A DNA stretch of 64,000 bases from Pseudomonas costantinii (GTDB lineage: Bacteria > Pseudomonadota > Gammaproteobacteria > Pseudomonadales > Pseudomonadaceae). The notes beneath the pieces were generated by a model. The model was not told where the DNA came from. It saw nothing but the letters and a program-made list of their open reading frames with translations, and searched no databases. The stretch covers positions 124,001-188,000 of the forward strand of contig NZ_MDDR01000006.1 of assembly GCF_001870435.1 (NCBI RefSeq). The letters run 5' to 3'. Within the stretch, counting starts at the first letter, position 1, and each line of letters starts with the position of its first letter. Positions 1 to 9,328 of this stretch are shown here, one piece after another. A program made the position numbers and the translations under genes.

Positions 1-4
1 AATA

Positions 5-27
5 GTCCCGTTGTCGCGCAACGGGAC
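5..27. repeat. Perfect inverted repeat near the window edge
   Basis: A 9-bp perfect stem (GTCCCGTTG / CAACGGGAC) flanks a 5-base loop TCGCG. No T-run follows on either strand, so it is not a typical intrinsic terminator. It may belong to the 3' end of a gene beyond the window. Function unknown. Confidence 0.4.
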
Positions 28-145
28 GCTGGCTCCATGCTTTCGCCTTAGTCGCTGTGCTTACAAATCTCCCCTATTTTCGCAGCGTAACTCTGTCCCA
101 GAATCCCGGCGTCGTTTAGACACAAACCTGAATCCGGGAACTCAC

Positions 146-970
146 ATGACCAACTATCTGCACCTGAACCGGGCCAATTGGGATGAGCGCGCTGCGCTGC
201 ACGCCGAGTCGCCCGACTATGCCTTTCAAGCCTTCGTCGAAGACCCAGGCTTCCTCTCCGAAGTCGTGCGTTTTGACCTGCCGCTGCTGGGAAGTATTGC
301 CGGCCTGCGCGGTGTTCACCTGCAATGCCACATTGGCACCGATACCTTGTCGCTCTCCCGGTTGGGCGCGCAGATGAGCGGGCTCGACTTCTCTGCGGCG
401 GCATTGGCCGAGGCGCGTGCGCTGGCAGAGCGCGCCGGCGCGCACATCGACTTCGTCGAGTCGGACGTTTATAGCGCCTCGACGGTGCTGCCGGCCGGTA
501 GCTTTGACTTTGTGTACACCGGCATCGGCGCACTGTGCTGGATACCCAGCATTGACGACTGGGCTCGCAACGTCAGTGAGCTGCTCAAGCCGGGCGGCCG
601 GTTGTTCATTCGCGAAGGCCATCCGGTGATGTGGGCGGTCGACGAACGTCGTGATGACCTTTTGTCCCTCACGCTGCCGTATTTCGAGCGAGAAGAACCG
701 CTGGTGTGGGATGACGCGAACACCTATGTGCAAACCGATAAAACGCTGACGGCGTCGGTGACTCACCAATGGAACCATGGGTTGGGGGAAATCATCAGCG
801 CGCTGCTCAAGCACGGCCTGCAGATAACTGGGCTGACTGAGCACCAGAGCGTGCCTTGGGAGGCGTTGCCGGGTCAGATGAGCTGCGACAGTCACGGTGA
901 GTGGCGACTGAATGAGGCGCCGTGGCGGTTGCCGCTGAGCTATACCCTGCAAGCGATCAAGGGCTCGTGA
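146..970 (+). CDS. Class I SAM-dependent methyltransferase
   Basis: Predicted cytoplasmic S-adenosylmethionine-dependent methyltransferase of 274 residues, substrate unknown. The N-terminus (NRANWDERA) is typical of a family of bacterial class I methyltransferases. A variant motif I (GVHLQCHIGTDTLSLS, residues 56-71) and the following acidic residue D81 in GLDFS form the SAM-binding Rossmann half. The ExDVY segment and a later LLKPGGRLFIREGHP strand match motifs III and IV. The ATG at 146 was chosen because the protein homology begins there; the frame stays open upstream to position 11, but that extension is low-complexity and Arg/Ser-rich. The ribosome site is weak (CGGGAA). The gene is monocistronic and ends just before a bidirectional terminator shared with the tRNA-Phe gene. 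Confidence 0.85.
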   Translation: MTNYLHLNRANWDERAALHAESPDYAFQAFVEDPGFLSEVVRFDLPLLGSIAGLRGVHLQCHIGTDTLSLSRLGAQMSGLDFSAAALAEARALAERAGAHIDFVESDVYSASTVLPAGSFDFVYTGIGALCWIPSIDDWARNVSELLKPGGRLFIREGHPVMWAVDERRDDLLSLTLPYFEREEPLVWDDANTYVQTDKTLTASVTHQWNHGLGEIISALLKHGLQITGLTEHQSVPWEALPGQMSCDSHGEWRLNEAPWRLPLSYTLQAIKGS

Positions 971-1005
971 GTTTCCCCTGCTCGGCAGGACAAATCGCAG
1001 GCAAC

Positions 1006-1032
1006 AAAAAACCCGCACTAGGCGGGTTTTTT
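1006..1032. terminator. Bidirectional intrinsic terminator
   Basis: A-tract, CCCGC / GCGGG-type stem (AACCCGC-ACTA-GGCGGGTT) and T-tract: reads as a rho-independent terminator on both strands. It serves the methyltransferase gene on the plus strand and tRNA-Phe on the minus strand. Confidence 0.85.
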
Positions 1033-1073
1033 GTGTGTTTCAGATGACATTTGCACCACCTGAAACTAATTAG

Positions 1074-1149
1074 TGGTGCCCAGAGACGGAATCGAACCGC
1101 CGACACGGGGATTTTCAATCCCCTGCTCTACCGACTGAGCTATCTGGGC
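1074..1149 (-). tRNA. tRNA-Phe (anticodon GAA)
   Basis: A 76-nt tRNA read on the minus strand: acceptor GCCCAGA pairs with TCTGGGC followed by ACCA, so CCA is encoded. The D-arm contains AGCTCAGTCGGTAGAGC, the anticodon arm GGGGATTGAAAATCCCC places GAA in the loop, and the T-arm has GGTTCGATTCC. All arms pair canonically. It reads Phe codons UUC/UUU. Confidence 0.97.
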
Positions 1150-1252
1150 AACGGGGCGCATTAAACGGGTTTTTCGGGGGGTCGTCAAGCAAGTTTTCAA
1201 AAAATATTTAATTATTACCGTCGCTTACGTGCCGACCCCGGATTTTGATCAA

Positions 1253-1525
1253 TTATTGAGCAGGCGGCACGTAGCCGTCAGCCTTGGCGTAATCCTCGCC
1301 GGAAAAGAACTTGTCCATCTCGCCTTGAAGATATTTACGGTCTTCGGCGTTCATCATGTTCAGGCGCTTTTCGTTGATCAGCAGGGTCTGGTGTTTTTGC
1401 CAGTCGGCCCAGGCCTTGGCGGAGACGTGATCGAAAATGTCCTGGCCCTTGGCACCCGGGAACGGGGCACGCTCCAGGGCGGGTAATTCTTCGTGGTATT
1501 TGCGGCACATGATGGTGCGGGTCAT
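1253..1525 (-). CDS. yggX: Probable Fe(2+)-trafficking protein YggX
   Basis: Small cytoplasmic protein of 90 residues, the usual family length. YggX proteins protect iron-sulfur clusters from oxidative damage and have been proposed to traffic Fe(2+). The start [15 protein letters not shown] contains the conserved Cys7, followed by the family block [19 protein letters not shown] and a helical C-terminus with NAEDRKYL. The gene overlaps the end of mutY by 4 bases, so it is translated with mutY. The pairing of mutY and yggX is conserved in gammaproteobacteria and fits a joint role against oxidative damage, since MutY is itself an Fe-S enzyme. Confidence 0.96.
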   Translation of the reverse strand: MTRTIMCRKYHEELPALERAPFPGAKGQDIFDHVSAKAWADWQKHQTLLINEKRLNMMNAEDRKYLQGEMDKFFSGEDYAKADGYVPPAQ

Positions 1526-2589
1526 GACAAAACTCCTGCGTTCAATACATCGGCCGCGCGCTTCAGCAGTTTTTTCACCGGGGCGGCAAGGCCCAGGCGC
1601 GGCGGGGTGGCGAGGTTATACCAGAGCCAGTCGGCCTCGGCCACGTGATGGGCGGATTCCTCGACGTGCACCAGCCAGGGTTCGATAGCCAGTTGGAAGT
1701 GGCTGAAGGTGTGGATCAGCCCAGGCAGTTCCTGGTGCTTGCCCAGTTCCAGCGCGTGCTGGTCGGCCAAGTGTTCCAGGTCTTGCAGGTCGTCCAGTTC
1801 CGGCAGGCTCCACAAACCGCCCCACAGGCCCGTAGAAGGGCGGCGATAAAGCAGAATTTCGCCCTCTGCATTGGCCAGCAGCGGCATCAGCGTGCGCTTC
1901 TGCGGGATGGTTTTACGCGGCTTGGGGATCGGGTAGCGCGTCTCCAGGCCGAGCATATGGGCTTCGCAGCCTTTTTCCAGTGGGCACAGCAGGCAGCTGG
2001 GCTTGCTGCGCGTGCAGAGCGTGGCGCCCATGTCCATCATCGCCTGGGTGTAGGCGTTGACGCGGTCGTGAGGCGTAAAGCGCTCTGCAGTGGCCCACAG
2101 CTGCTTGGCGACCTTGGGTTCGCCCGGGTAACCCTCTTGCGCCGTAAAGCGTGCCAGCACGCGCTTGACGTTGCCATCGAGGATCGGCGCACGCAGGCCC
2201 ATGCTCAGGCTGGCAATCGCACCGGCGGTGGAAAGGCCAATGCCGGGCAGCTCGGTGAGTTTTTCGACATCCCTGGGAAACTCGCCAGCGTATTCGGCGA
2301 CGACAATCTTGGCGGTTTTCTGCAGGTTGCGCGCGCGGGTGTAGTAACCCAGGCCCGTCCACAGGTGCAGCACTTCGTCTTCCGGCGCGGCGGCCAGGGC
2401 TTCGACCGTTGGCAGGGAGGCCATGAAACGGTCGAAGTAATTGAGCACGGTGCTGACCTGGGTCTGTTGCAGCATGATCTCCGAGACCCACACCCGGTAA
2501 GGCGTGATGCCCTGTTGCCAGGGCAGGTCATGGCGACCGTGGCGGTCGTACCAGTCCAGCACCGCCTGTGAAAACTGCTCGTTTCTCAT
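1522..2589 (-). CDS. mutY: A/G-specific adenine glycosylase MutY
   Basis: Base-excision repair enzyme that removes adenine mispaired with 8-oxoguanine. The 355 residues hold an N-terminal HhH-GPD glycosylase domain with catalytic E37 ([10 protein letters not shown]), the helix-hairpin-helix [11 protein letters not shown] (114-124), D138 in [12 protein letters not shown], and a [4Fe-4S] cluster with C192, C199, C202 and C208 in the exact C-x6-C-x2-C-x5-C spacing. The C-terminal half (from about 225) is the NUDIX-like 8-oxoG recognition domain. It overlaps asmA and yggX by 4 bases each, giving a translationally coupled asmA-mutY-yggX operon. All expected active-site residues are present. Confidence 0.98.
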   Translation of the reverse strand: MRNEQFSQAVLDWYDRHGRHDLPWQQGITPYRVWVSEIMLQQTQVSTVLNYFDRFMASLPTVEALAAAPEDEVLHLWTGLGYYTRARNLQKTAKIVVAEYAGEFPRDVEKLTELPGIGLSTAGAIASLSMGLRAPILDGNVKRVLARFTAQEGYPGEPKVAKQLWATAERFTPHDRVNAYTQAMMDMGATLCTRSKPSCLLCPLEKGCEAHMLGLETRYPIPKPRKTIPQKRTLMPLLANAEGEILLYRRPSTGLWGGLWSLPELDDLQDLEHLADQHALELGKHQELPGLIHTFSHFQLAIEPWLVHVEESAHHVAEADWLWYNLATPPRLGLAAPVKKLLKRAADVLNAGVLS

Positions 2590-4796
2590 CGTTTAAACAG
2601 GCCTTTCAGAGCGTCTTTGAGCTGCGGGTTGACCTTGTCGAGCTTCTCTTCAAGTTTCTCGCTGAGCTTGTTGCCGGCCGCCTTGATTGCGACCTGGGTC
2701 AAGCCGTCCTTGTCCAGGCGGCAGGCCTTGGCGCCCAGCTCCAGCGGGCCACGGCAGCGCAGCGGCACTTCGATGCCCTGGAAGTTGGAGCCGACTTGGC
2801 AGGCCGGGTCCGGCACATCGCGTTGGTCGCCTTCGACGATGATGCCGACGCGATAATCCATGCCCAGCACGCGCAGGTCGACGTCACCATTGCCGTTGAC
2901 CGTCAGGCCCGGAATGCGCACTTTCAGGTCAGGGTTGCTGGCCACGCCGTTACGGAAAGTCAGGTTGCCGCGCAGTTCCTGGAATGGCGTGTCTTTGCCT
3001 TGCGGCGTGCTGCTCAGGGTTTTGCGGTTGAGCAGGGCGATGCCGGTACACAGTTGTTGTTCAAGGTTGGCGTTGAGCAACATGCCGTTGTTGATCACGA
3101 AGCTCGCCGTGCCATTGAGGCTGTCGATCAGCGCTTTTTGGCTGTTGCCACGGCCGCTGAGGTTGCTGTCCAGAGTGATCTGGCCTTTCACCGGCGGGTT
3201 TTGCCCCTGGGCTTGCAGGATGCGTTCAACCGGCACTTGCTTGATGTGGCTTTGCAGCGCTAGCACCGGGATGTCCTGGCGTACATCGAGCGTGCCGTTG
3301 GCCTGGAACGTACCGTTGTAGAGACCGCCACTCAGGGTGTCGAGCTTGAGCTGGCCGTCGATGCCGGATGCTTTCAGTGCAGCATTCTGGATCGGCAGCT
3401 TGCTCAGGGTCAGTTGGCCAAAGGCCAGGTCGGCGTCTATATCGAGCGTGCGCAGGCGGGTCAATGGCAGCAGTTTGTCGGTGCTCCACGCGCCTTTGGT
3501 GGGGGCGTCCGGCAGCGGTGTAGTGCCACCGGCGGCCATGGCACCCATTTCGCTGTTCTGTACTTCGGCCTGGCGGGCAGCGGCTGCACCTTTGGCGGAT
3601 TCGGACTTGGCCGGCAGGTAATTGTCGGCGTTGAAAGTGTCGCCTTTGAGCTGTACGCGCAGGGATTGCTTGGCGAAATCATCCACCGCGACGCGACCGG
3701 TGAAGGTGCTGCCATCAAGCTTCAGGTTCAGGTCTTCCAGAGCAACGCTGGTGGGCGTGCCCTTGAGTCGGCTGACCAACTCGACCTTGCTCAGGCTGCC
3801 CTCGGCCATGGCCGGCAGCGGGTGGCCGACGCTGTCGAGAAACTTGGCCAGGTCAAACTGGGCGATGGACAAGGCGCCGCTGATTTGCGGGGTTTTGTTC
3901 AGGTCGTTGACCTTCAGCTCGCCCAACGCACGCAGTTGGTTGGCGGAGAGTTTCAGGTTGGTCCATTCGGCGATGTTGGCCGCCAGGTCCACCAGCAGTT
4001 GACCTTGTGTGGAAAAGCTCACGGTCTTGTCTTGCAGTGGCTCGCCAGTGACTTCGCCACTGAGCTTCATGTCTTCGAACTGATAGCGCTTGAGGGCGCG
4101 CTGGATGCGCAGGTTGCCGTTGAGCTCGGCCTTGACGCGCATCAGCGGCTGGTTGCTGCCGAAGAATGCGGTGAGTTTCAGCGGAATGCTGGCGCCTTCG
4201 TGTACTGCGCCGGCGCTCAGTTGGATGCTTTCGGCACTGAACTGCTTGCCGGTCTGCTCATCGTTGTATTCGACGCGGGCGTTGTTGATGGTCAGGCTGT
4301 CGATGTCCAGGCGGATCGGCTTTGGCGGCTTTTCAGGCTCCTCGGCGGCAGGCTGCTCCACCGGGGCGGGGGCATCGACGCTCGCCACGGGGGCGATCTT
4401 GCCGATGTCTTCCCAGTCACCGTGACCTTGCTTGTCGCGGTTCAGGCGCAGGTTCAGGCCTTCTACACGTACGTCGCTCATCTGTACTTCACGGCGCAGC
4501 AGCGGCAAAACACGCACCGACAGGCCGAGCATCTGCAGGTCGGCGAAGGGCTTGGTCGGATTGGTCAGGGTCGCCACGCTGGCTTCGTGCAATTCCAGGC
4601 CAAGCCAGGGGAACAGGCTCCAGCCGATATCGCCATTGAGCGTCAGCTCGATGTGGGCCTTGTCGCGGGCAATCTGGCGGATCTCGTCTTTGTAATCGTT
4701 GGGATCGAAGAGGTGGGTCAGGGCAAAGCCCAGGGCCACAATGATCAGCAACAGCCCGAGAAGTACCAGACCCAGGATTTTGCCGAACGCTTTCAT
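2586..4796 (-). CDS. asmA: AsmA family protein
   Basis: Inner-membrane-anchored periplasmic protein of 736 residues. The family is related to bridge-like lipid-transfer proteins and is linked to outer-membrane assembly and phospholipid trafficking. The N-terminus MKAFGKILGLVLLGLLLIIVALGF is a single membrane anchor, followed by the AsmA signature (FDPNDYKDEI, then a domain with repeated beta-strands). A Pro/Ala/Glu-rich linker lies at about residues 140-160. The C-terminal domain contains LNGTASFVINNGMLLNANLEQ and a conserved four-Cys region. I chose the ATG at 4796, preceded by AAGGA at good spacing; an in-frame ATG 27 bases upstream has no ribosome site. First gene of the asmA-mutY-yggX operon. 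Confidence 0.9.
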   Translation of the reverse strand: MKAFGKILGLVLLGLLLIIVALGFALTHLFDPNDYKDEIRQIARDKAHIELTLNGDIGWSLFPWLGLELHEASVATLTNPTKPFADLQMLGLSVRVLPLLRREVQMSDVRVEGLNLRLNRDKQGHGDWEDIGKIAPVASVDAPAPVEQPAAEEPEKPPKPIRLDIDSLTINNARVEYNDEQTGKQFSAESIQLSAGAVHEGASIPLKLTAFFGSNQPLMRVKAELNGNLRIQRALKRYQFEDMKLSGEVTGEPLQDKTVSFSTQGQLLVDLAANIAEWTNLKLSANQLRALGELKVNDLNKTPQISGALSIAQFDLAKFLDSVGHPLPAMAEGSLSKVELVSRLKGTPTSVALEDLNLKLDGSTFTGRVAVDDFAKQSLRVQLKGDTFNADNYLPAKSESAKGAAAARQAEVQNSEMGAMAAGGTTPLPDAPTKGAWSTDKLLPLTRLRTLDIDADLAFGQLTLSKLPIQNAALKASGIDGQLKLDTLSGGLYNGTFQANGTLDVRQDIPVLALQSHIKQVPVERILQAQGQNPPVKGQITLDSNLSGRGNSQKALIDSLNGTASFVINNGMLLNANLEQQLCTGIALLNRKTLSSTPQGKDTPFQELRGNLTFRNGVASNPDLKVRIPGLTVNGNGDVDLRVLGMDYRVGIIVEGDQRDVPDPACQVGSNFQGIEVPLRCRGPLELGAKACRLDKDGLTQVAIKAAGNKLSEKLEEKLDKVNPQLKDALKGLFKR

Positions 4797-5121
4797 GGGC
4801 GAGTCCTTGTATGTCGATTTCAAAAATTAGCCGCAGAGTATAACGCCCGACGGCTTACGTCAGTTCACGCATCGTTACATTGTATCTAGCCGCGGCAAAA
4901 CGGGATTTTGGCGTCAAACAAACCAGATTGCGCGAAAAAGGTGATATCAGTTTGGTTTTTCTGTCATCCACTGGTGCTAATCTGCGCACGTTCGTCTGTC
5001 GTCTGCGACACAACGTCGCGTTTAAAGGAGCTTTACTCAACAACAACGGCCAACGCTTTGCGTGCAAGGCCGAGGGAGAGAGCGCCTGACGGACACATAC
5101 TAATAACTGGGGGAAACACCA
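4797..5121. other. Intergenic region between divergent asmA and MFS gene
   Basis: 325 bases that must carry both divergent promoters. The segment TTGGTTTTTCTGTCATCC...GCTAAT near 4953-4982 could be a plus-strand promoter, but the match is weak. A Crc/Hfq-type A-rich motif AACAACAA lies at 5039-5046, and GGGGGAAA before 5122 is the ribosome site of the transporter. A short open frame (4880-5089) shows no protein-like composition and was not called. Confidence 0.4.
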
Positions 5122-6783
5122 ATGAGCACTAGCACTGCGGCAGGTATTAGCGCCGCACAGCCTGCGTTCCTGTCCAAGGAGCGCATCATCGCCAAGCCGG
5201 GGTTCAACCGCTGGCTGGTTCCACCGGCCGCCCTGGCCATCCACCTGTGCATCGGCATGGCCTACGGTTTCTCGGTGTTTTGGCTGCCGCTGTCCAAAGC
5301 GTTGGGTATCACGTCACCGGTCGCCTGCGCGCCGGACATGAGCTTCATCGCGCAAATCTTCTCGTCCCAATGCGACTGGCCCATCTCCATGCTGGGCTGG
5401 ATCTACACCCTGTTCTTCATTTTCCTGGGCTGCTCGGCAGCGATCTGGGGTGGCTGGCTGGAACATGCCGGGCCACGTAAGGCTGGCGTTGTATCGGCGT
5501 TGTGCTGGTGCGGCGGCCTACTGATCTCGGCGTTGGGTATCTATACCCACCAGATTTGGCTGATGTGGATCGGCTCCGGCGTCATTGGCGGTATTGGCCT
5601 GGGCCTGGGCTATATCTCGCCCGTGTCGACCCTGATCAAGTGGTTCCCGGACAAGCGTGGCATGGCTACCGGCATGGCGATCATGGGCTTCGGTGGCGGC
5701 GCGATGGTGGGTGCTCCCCTGGCTGCAGCGCTGATGGGGCATTTCGCCTCGCCGACCAGCGTGGGCGTGTGGCAGAGTTTCGCGGTCATGGCCGTGATCT
5801 ACTTCGTGTTCATGATCGGTGGTGCACTGTCGTACCGCGTTCCGCCGACCGGCTGGAAGCCTGAGGGCTGGACCGCCCCGGCGAAAAAAGCCAGCAACGC
5901 GATGATCACCCATCGTCATGTCCACGTGAACGTGGCCTGGAAAACCCCGCAATTCCGCCTGGTATGGCTGGTGTTGTGCCTGAACGTCTCCGCCGGTATC
6001 GGCATCCTCGGCATGGCTTCGCCGCTGCTGCAGGAAGTGTTCGGTGGCAAGTTGCTGGGTAATGGCCTGACGTTTGGCCAACTGGATGCCGGTCAACTGG
6101 CCTCCATTGCGGCCATCGCCGCAGGCTTCACCGGCTTGTTGAGCTTGTTCAACATCGGTGGCCGGTTCTTCTGGGCGTCGTTTTCCGATTACCTGGGTCG
6201 TAAAAACACTTACTTTGTGTTCTTCGCGCTGGGCTTTGCCTTGTATGCGCTGATCCCGAACCTGGGGCACCTGGGCAACGTGGCGCTGTTCGTGGCGGCG
6301 TTCTGCATCATCCTGTCGATGTACGGCGGTGGTTTTGCGACCGTTCCGGCTTACCTGGCCGACCTGTTCGGCACCCAGATGGTTGGCGCGATCCATGGTC
6401 GCCTGCTGACCGCATGGGCGGCGGCGGGCGTATTGGGCCCGGTGTTGGTGAACTACTTGCGTGAGTATCAGCTGAGCATCGGCGTTGAACGCGCTGCGGC
6501 TTACGACATCACCTTGTACATCCTCGCAGGCCTGCTGGTACTGGGTTTCATCTGCAACCTGCTGGTTCGCCCGGTGGCCGACAAGTACTTCATGACCGAC
6601 GCAGAATTGGCCGCTGAACAAGCGCTGGGCCATGACAAAGGCGCTGATGCCTCCACTTCTCTGGAGTGGAAAGCAGCGTCCGGTAGCGTGCCGTTGGCGG
6701 TCGCAGCCTGGCTGGTGGTGGGTATTCCGTTGGCGTGGGGTGTGTGGGTGACCCTGCAGAAGACGGCAGTGCTGTTCCACTAA
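5122..6783 (+). CDS. OFA-family MFS transporter
   Basis: Inner-membrane secondary transporter of 553 residues in the oxalate/formate antiporter branch of the major facilitator superfamily; substrate not known. About twelve hydrophobic segments are visible. The family motifs are the N-terminal AIHLCIGMAYGFSVFWLPLSKALGI, the TM2-3 loop (WLEHAGPRKAG), GIGLGLGYISPVSTLIKWFPDKRGMATG in TM4-5 and a second-half GRFFWASFSDYLGRKNTYF. An insertion between TM1 and TM2 (ACAPDMSFIAQIFSSQC) and an extra C-terminal hydrophobic helix (about 520-545) distinguish it from the basic 12-helix form. Strong ribosome site GGGGGAAA. It is monocistronic, with a repeat element just after the stop. Confidence 0.85.
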   Translation: MSTSTAAGISAAQPAFLSKERIIAKPGFNRWLVPPAALAIHLCIGMAYGFSVFWLPLSKALGITSPVACAPDMSFIAQIFSSQCDWPISMLGWIYTLFFIFLGCSAAIWGGWLEHAGPRKAGVVSALCWCGGLLISALGIYTHQIWLMWIGSGVIGGIGLGLGYISPVSTLIKWFPDKRGMATGMAIMGFGGGAMVGAPLAAALMGHFASPTSVGVWQSFAVMAVIYFVFMIGGALSYRVPPTGWKPEGWTAPAKKASNAMITHRHVHVNVAWKTPQFRLVWLVLCLNVSAGIGILGMASPLLQEVFGGKLLGNGLTFGQLDAGQLASIAAIAAGFTGLLSLFNIGGRFFWASFSDYLGRKNTYFVFFALGFALYALIPNLGHLGNVALFVAAFCIILSMYGGGFATVPAYLADLFGTQMVGAIHGRLLTAWAAAGVLGPVLVNYLREYQLSIGVERAAAYDITLYILAGLLVLGFICNLLVRPVADKYFMTDAELAAEQALGHDKGADASTSLEWKAASGSVPLAVAAWLVVGIPLAWGVWVTLQKTAVLFH

Positions 6784-6792
6784 CTCCGTACT

Positions 6793-6928
6793 GATCGTTC
6801 CCACGCTCCTGCGTGGGAATGCCTCCCGTGACGCTCTGCGTCACCCTTGCGCTAGGCTTGAACCTTGCGATGTGACTGGGACGCAGAGCGTCCCTGGTGG
6901 CACTCCCACGCAGAGCGTGGGAGCGATC
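6793..6928. repeat. Long inverted-repeat element (type A), copy 1
   Basis: Palindromic intergenic element bounded by GATCGTTCCCACGCTC and its complement. It contains an inner pair of GACGCTCTGCGTC-like hairpins. Five other copies occur at 17136, 21677, 30571, 50241 (half) and 53493. No coding capacity. It lies immediately after the MFS gene. Confidence 0.85.
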
Positions 6929-7007
6929 TTTGTGCACCATGCTGGGGCGCCTGAATCAACTCGTCAGTCTTATCCCCTCCGATGTTTCTGTTTAGCGCCC
7001 GCGCCCC

Positions 7008-7013
7008 TATAAT
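7008..7013 (+). promoter_or_regulatory. Candidate -10 box of the hisB promoter
   Basis: A perfect TATAAT lies 39 bases before the hisB ATG. The region 17 bases further upstream (TTTCTG) is a poor -35, so this is a moderate sigma-70 prediction with a start near 7020. Confidence 0.5.
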
Positions 7014-7051
7014 GGCTGCCTTTTTCGCCCAATGATTTTGCGGAGCTGGTG

Positions 7052-7645
7052 ATGGCCGAACGTAAGGCGTCCGTCGAGCGCGACACTCTGGAAACCCAGA
7101 TCAAAGCCTCGATCAACCTGGATGGCACCGGAAAGGCCCGATTTGATATCGGTGTACCTTTTCTTGAGCACATGCTGGACCAGATCGCCCGTCACGGGCT
7201 GATCGACCTGGATATCGTCAGCAAGGGCGACCTGCATATCGACGACCACCACACGGTGGAAGACGTAGGCATCACCCTCGGCCAGGCTTTTGCCAAGGCC
7301 ATCGGCGACAAAAAAGGCATCCGTCGCTACGGCCACGCCTATGTCCCGCTGGACGAGGCACTGTCGCGTGTAGTTATCGACTTCTCCGGCCGCCCTGGCT
7401 TGCAGATGCACGTGCCCTACACCCGCGCCACCGTGGGCGGCTTCGACGTCGACCTGTTCCAGGAATTCTTCCAGGGCTTTGTTAACCACGCACTCGTCAG
7501 TCTGCACATCGACAACCTGCGCGGCACCAACACCCACCACCAGATCGAGACCGTGTTCAAGGCTTTCGGCCGCGCGCTGCGCATGGCCGTGGAGCTTGAT
7601 GACCGCATGGCCGGGCAAATGCCATCGACCAAGGGCGTCTTGTAA
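7052..7645 (+). CDS. hisB: Imidazoleglycerol-phosphate dehydratase
   Basis: Monofunctional HisB of 197 residues. It dehydrates imidazole glycerol phosphate to imidazole acetol phosphate in histidine biosynthesis. The two duplicated metal-binding motifs HHTVED (about 68-73) and THHQIE (about 165-170) that hold the di-manganese site are present, along with [16 protein letters not shown]. There is no phosphatase domain, unlike the bifunctional enteric HisB. The ATG at 7052 follows GCGGAG; an adjacent GTG at 7049 is in frame but closer to the ribosome site. The stop TAA overlaps the hisH ATG by one base. First gene of hisB-hisH-DUF2164-hisA-hisF. Confidence 0.97.
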   Translation: MAERKASVERDTLETQIKASINLDGTGKARFDIGVPFLEHMLDQIARHGLIDLDIVSKGDLHIDDHHTVEDVGITLGQAFAKAIGDKKGIRRYGHAYVPLDEALSRVVIDFSGRPGLQMHVPYTRATVGGFDVDLFQEFFQGFVNHALVSLHIDNLRGTNTHHQIETVFKAFGRALRMAVELDDRMAGQMPSTKGVL

Positions 7646-8283
7646 TGCAGACGGTCGCGGTTATCGATTACGGCATGGGTAACCTGCACTCGGTGGCCAA
7701 GGCCCTCGAGCACGTAGGTGCCGGTAAGGTGTTGATCACCAGCGATGCCAAGGTGATTCGCGAAGCCGACCGGGTGGTGTTTCCCGGCGTTGGTGCGATT
7801 CGCGATTGCATGGCCGAAATCCGCCGCCTGGGCTTTGACAGCCTGGTGCGTGAAGTCAGCCAGGATCGCCCCTTCCTCGGCATCTGCGTAGGCATGCAAG
7901 CCTTGCTCGACAGCAGTGAAGAGAACGACGGCGTTGATTGCATCGGCCTCTTCCCTGGCCAGGTGAAGTTCTTCGGCAAGGACCTGCATGAAGACGGTGC
8001 CCACCTGAAAGTCCCGCACATGGGCTGGAACGAAGTCCGTCAGACCGTGGATCACCCGCTGTGGCACAACGTGCCGGACATGGCGCGTTTCTATTTCGTA
8101 CACAGCTACTACATCGCCGCCGGTAACCCGCGCCAGGTGGTGGGTGGCGGGCACTACGGCGTCGACTTCGCCGCCGCGCTGGCCGAAGGTTCGCGCTTTG
8201 CCGTGCAGTTCCACCCGGAGAAGAGCCATACCCATGGCCTGCAATTGCTGCAGAACTTCGCCGCCTGGGATGGGCGTTGGTAA
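7645..8283 (+). CDS. hisH: Imidazole glycerol phosphate synthase glutaminase subunit
   Basis: Class I glutamine amidotransferase of 212 residues. It produces ammonia for HisF, with which it forms the IGP synthase heterodimer. Catalytic triad: C81 in [13 protein letters not shown]190 and E192 in FHPEKSH. The oxyanion region PGVGA is at 47-51. The start overlaps the hisB stop, implying translational coupling. HisF, its partner, is three genes downstream in the same operon. Confidence 0.97.
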   Translation: MQTVAVIDYGMGNLHSVAKALEHVGAGKVLITSDAKVIREADRVVFPGVGAIRDCMAEIRRLGFDSLVREVSQDRPFLGICVGMQALLDSSEENDGVDCIGLFPGQVKFFGKDLHEDGAHLKVPHMGWNEVRQTVDHPLWHNVPDMARFYFVHSYYIAAGNPRQVVGGGHYGVDFAAALAEGSRFAVQFHPEKSHTHGLQLLQNFAAWDGRW

Positions 8284-8541
8284 ATGACCAAGAAGCCGAA
8301 ATTGCCGGTCTTGAACCTCACGCCCGAACAGGAGAGTGAGGCTACCCTCAAGATCAAGCGTTTCATGGAGGACCGTTTCGAGCTCAAGCTGGGCTCGTTC
8401 GAGGTCGCCGAGATTCTTGAGCTGTTTACTACCGAAGTTGCGCCGCACTATTACAACAAGGCGATTTTCGACACGCAGACGCTCCTTAAAGAAAGGTTCG
8501 AAAGCATCGAAAGCGACTTGTGGTCGCTTGAGAAACCCTGA
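8284..8541 (+). CDS. DUF2164 family protein
   Basis: Small acidic protein of 85 residues with no signal peptide or membrane segment. It matches the DUF2164 family that sits between hisH and hisA in pseudomonads. Its ATG directly follows the hisH stop, so it is co-transcribed and probably translationally coupled. The sequence is mostly predicted helix (PEQESEATLKIKRFME, FEVAEILELF) and contains the conserved YYNKAIFD near residues 57-64. Molecular function is unknown; position alone suggests a link to histidine biosynthesis, which is inference. Confidence 0.85.
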   Translation: MTKKPKLPVLNLTPEQESEATLKIKRFMEDRFELKLGSFEVAEILELFTTEVAPHYYNKAIFDTQTLLKERFESIESDLWSLEKP

Positions 8542-8580
8542 TTTCCCAAGCATTGCTGAATATCGAATAAGGTTTGCCAG

Positions 8581-9318
8581 ATGCTGATTATCCCCGCTAT
8601 CGATCTCAAGGACGGCGCTTGTGTCCGCCTGCGCCAAGGCCGCATGGAAGATTCCACCGTGTTCTCCGATGACCCGGTGAGCATGGCTGCCAAATGGGTG
8701 GAGGGTGGTTGCCGTCGTCTGCATCTGGTGGACTTGAACGGCGCCTTCGAAGGCCAGCCGGTCAATGGCGAGGTGGTCACTGCGATCGCCAAGCGCTACC
8801 CGAACCTGCCGATCCAGATCGGCGGCGGTATCCGCTCCCTGGAAACCATCGAGCATTACGTCAAAGCCGGCGTGAGCTACGTGATCATCGGCACCAAGGC
8901 TGTGAAAGACCCGGCCTTCGTTGCCGAAGCCTGCCGCGCGTTCCCGGGCAAAGTGATCGTAGGCCTGGACGCTAAAGACGGTTTCGTCGCCACCGACGGT
9001 TGGGCTGAAATCAGCACCATCCAAGTGATCGACCTGGCCAAGCAGTTCGAAGCCGACGGTGTGTCCGCCATCGTTTATACCGACATTGCCAAAGACGGCA
9101 TGATGCAGGGCTGCAACGTACCGTTCACCGCTGCGTTGGCTGCCGCTACCAAAATTCCAGTGATCGCCTCCGGCGGTATTCACAACCTGGGCGACATCAA
9201 GTCGCTGCTGGACGCCAAGGCCCCCGGCATCATCGGCGCCATCACCGGCCGCGCGATCTACGAAGGGACCCTGGACGTCGCTGAAGCCCAGGCTTACTGC
9301 GACGCCTACAACGGCTGA
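8581..9318 (+). CDS. hisA: ProFAR isomerase HisA
   Basis: Cytoplasmic (beta-alpha)8-barrel of 245 residues that isomerises the aminoaldose ProFAR to the aminoketose PRFAR in histidine biosynthesis. Catalytic aspartates D8 (IPAIDLKDG) and D130 (VGLDAKDG) lie on the opposite barrel halves as expected. Phosphate-binding loops GGGIRS (about 81-86) and ASGGIHN are present. Separated from the DUF2164 gene by 39 bases and from hisF by 10, all in one operon. Confidence 0.98.
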   Translation: MLIIPAIDLKDGACVRLRQGRMEDSTVFSDDPVSMAAKWVEGGCRRLHLVDLNGAFEGQPVNGEVVTAIAKRYPNLPIQIGGGIRSLETIEHYVKAGVSYVIIGTKAVKDPAFVAEACRAFPGKVIVGLDAKDGFVATDGWAEISTIQVIDLAKQFEADGVSAIVYTDIAKDGMMQGCNVPFTAALAAATKIPVIASGGIHNLGDIKSLLDAKAPGIIGAITGRAIYEGTLDVAEAQAYCDAYNG

Positions 9319-9328
9319 GGAACTGACC

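Noticed and set aside
5-27. Inverted repeat as an intrinsic terminator
   Set aside because: No T-run follows on either strand.
4880-5089. 69-codon plus-strand frame before the MFS gene
   Set aside because: No ribosome site and no protein-like pattern; it lies in a divergent promoter region.
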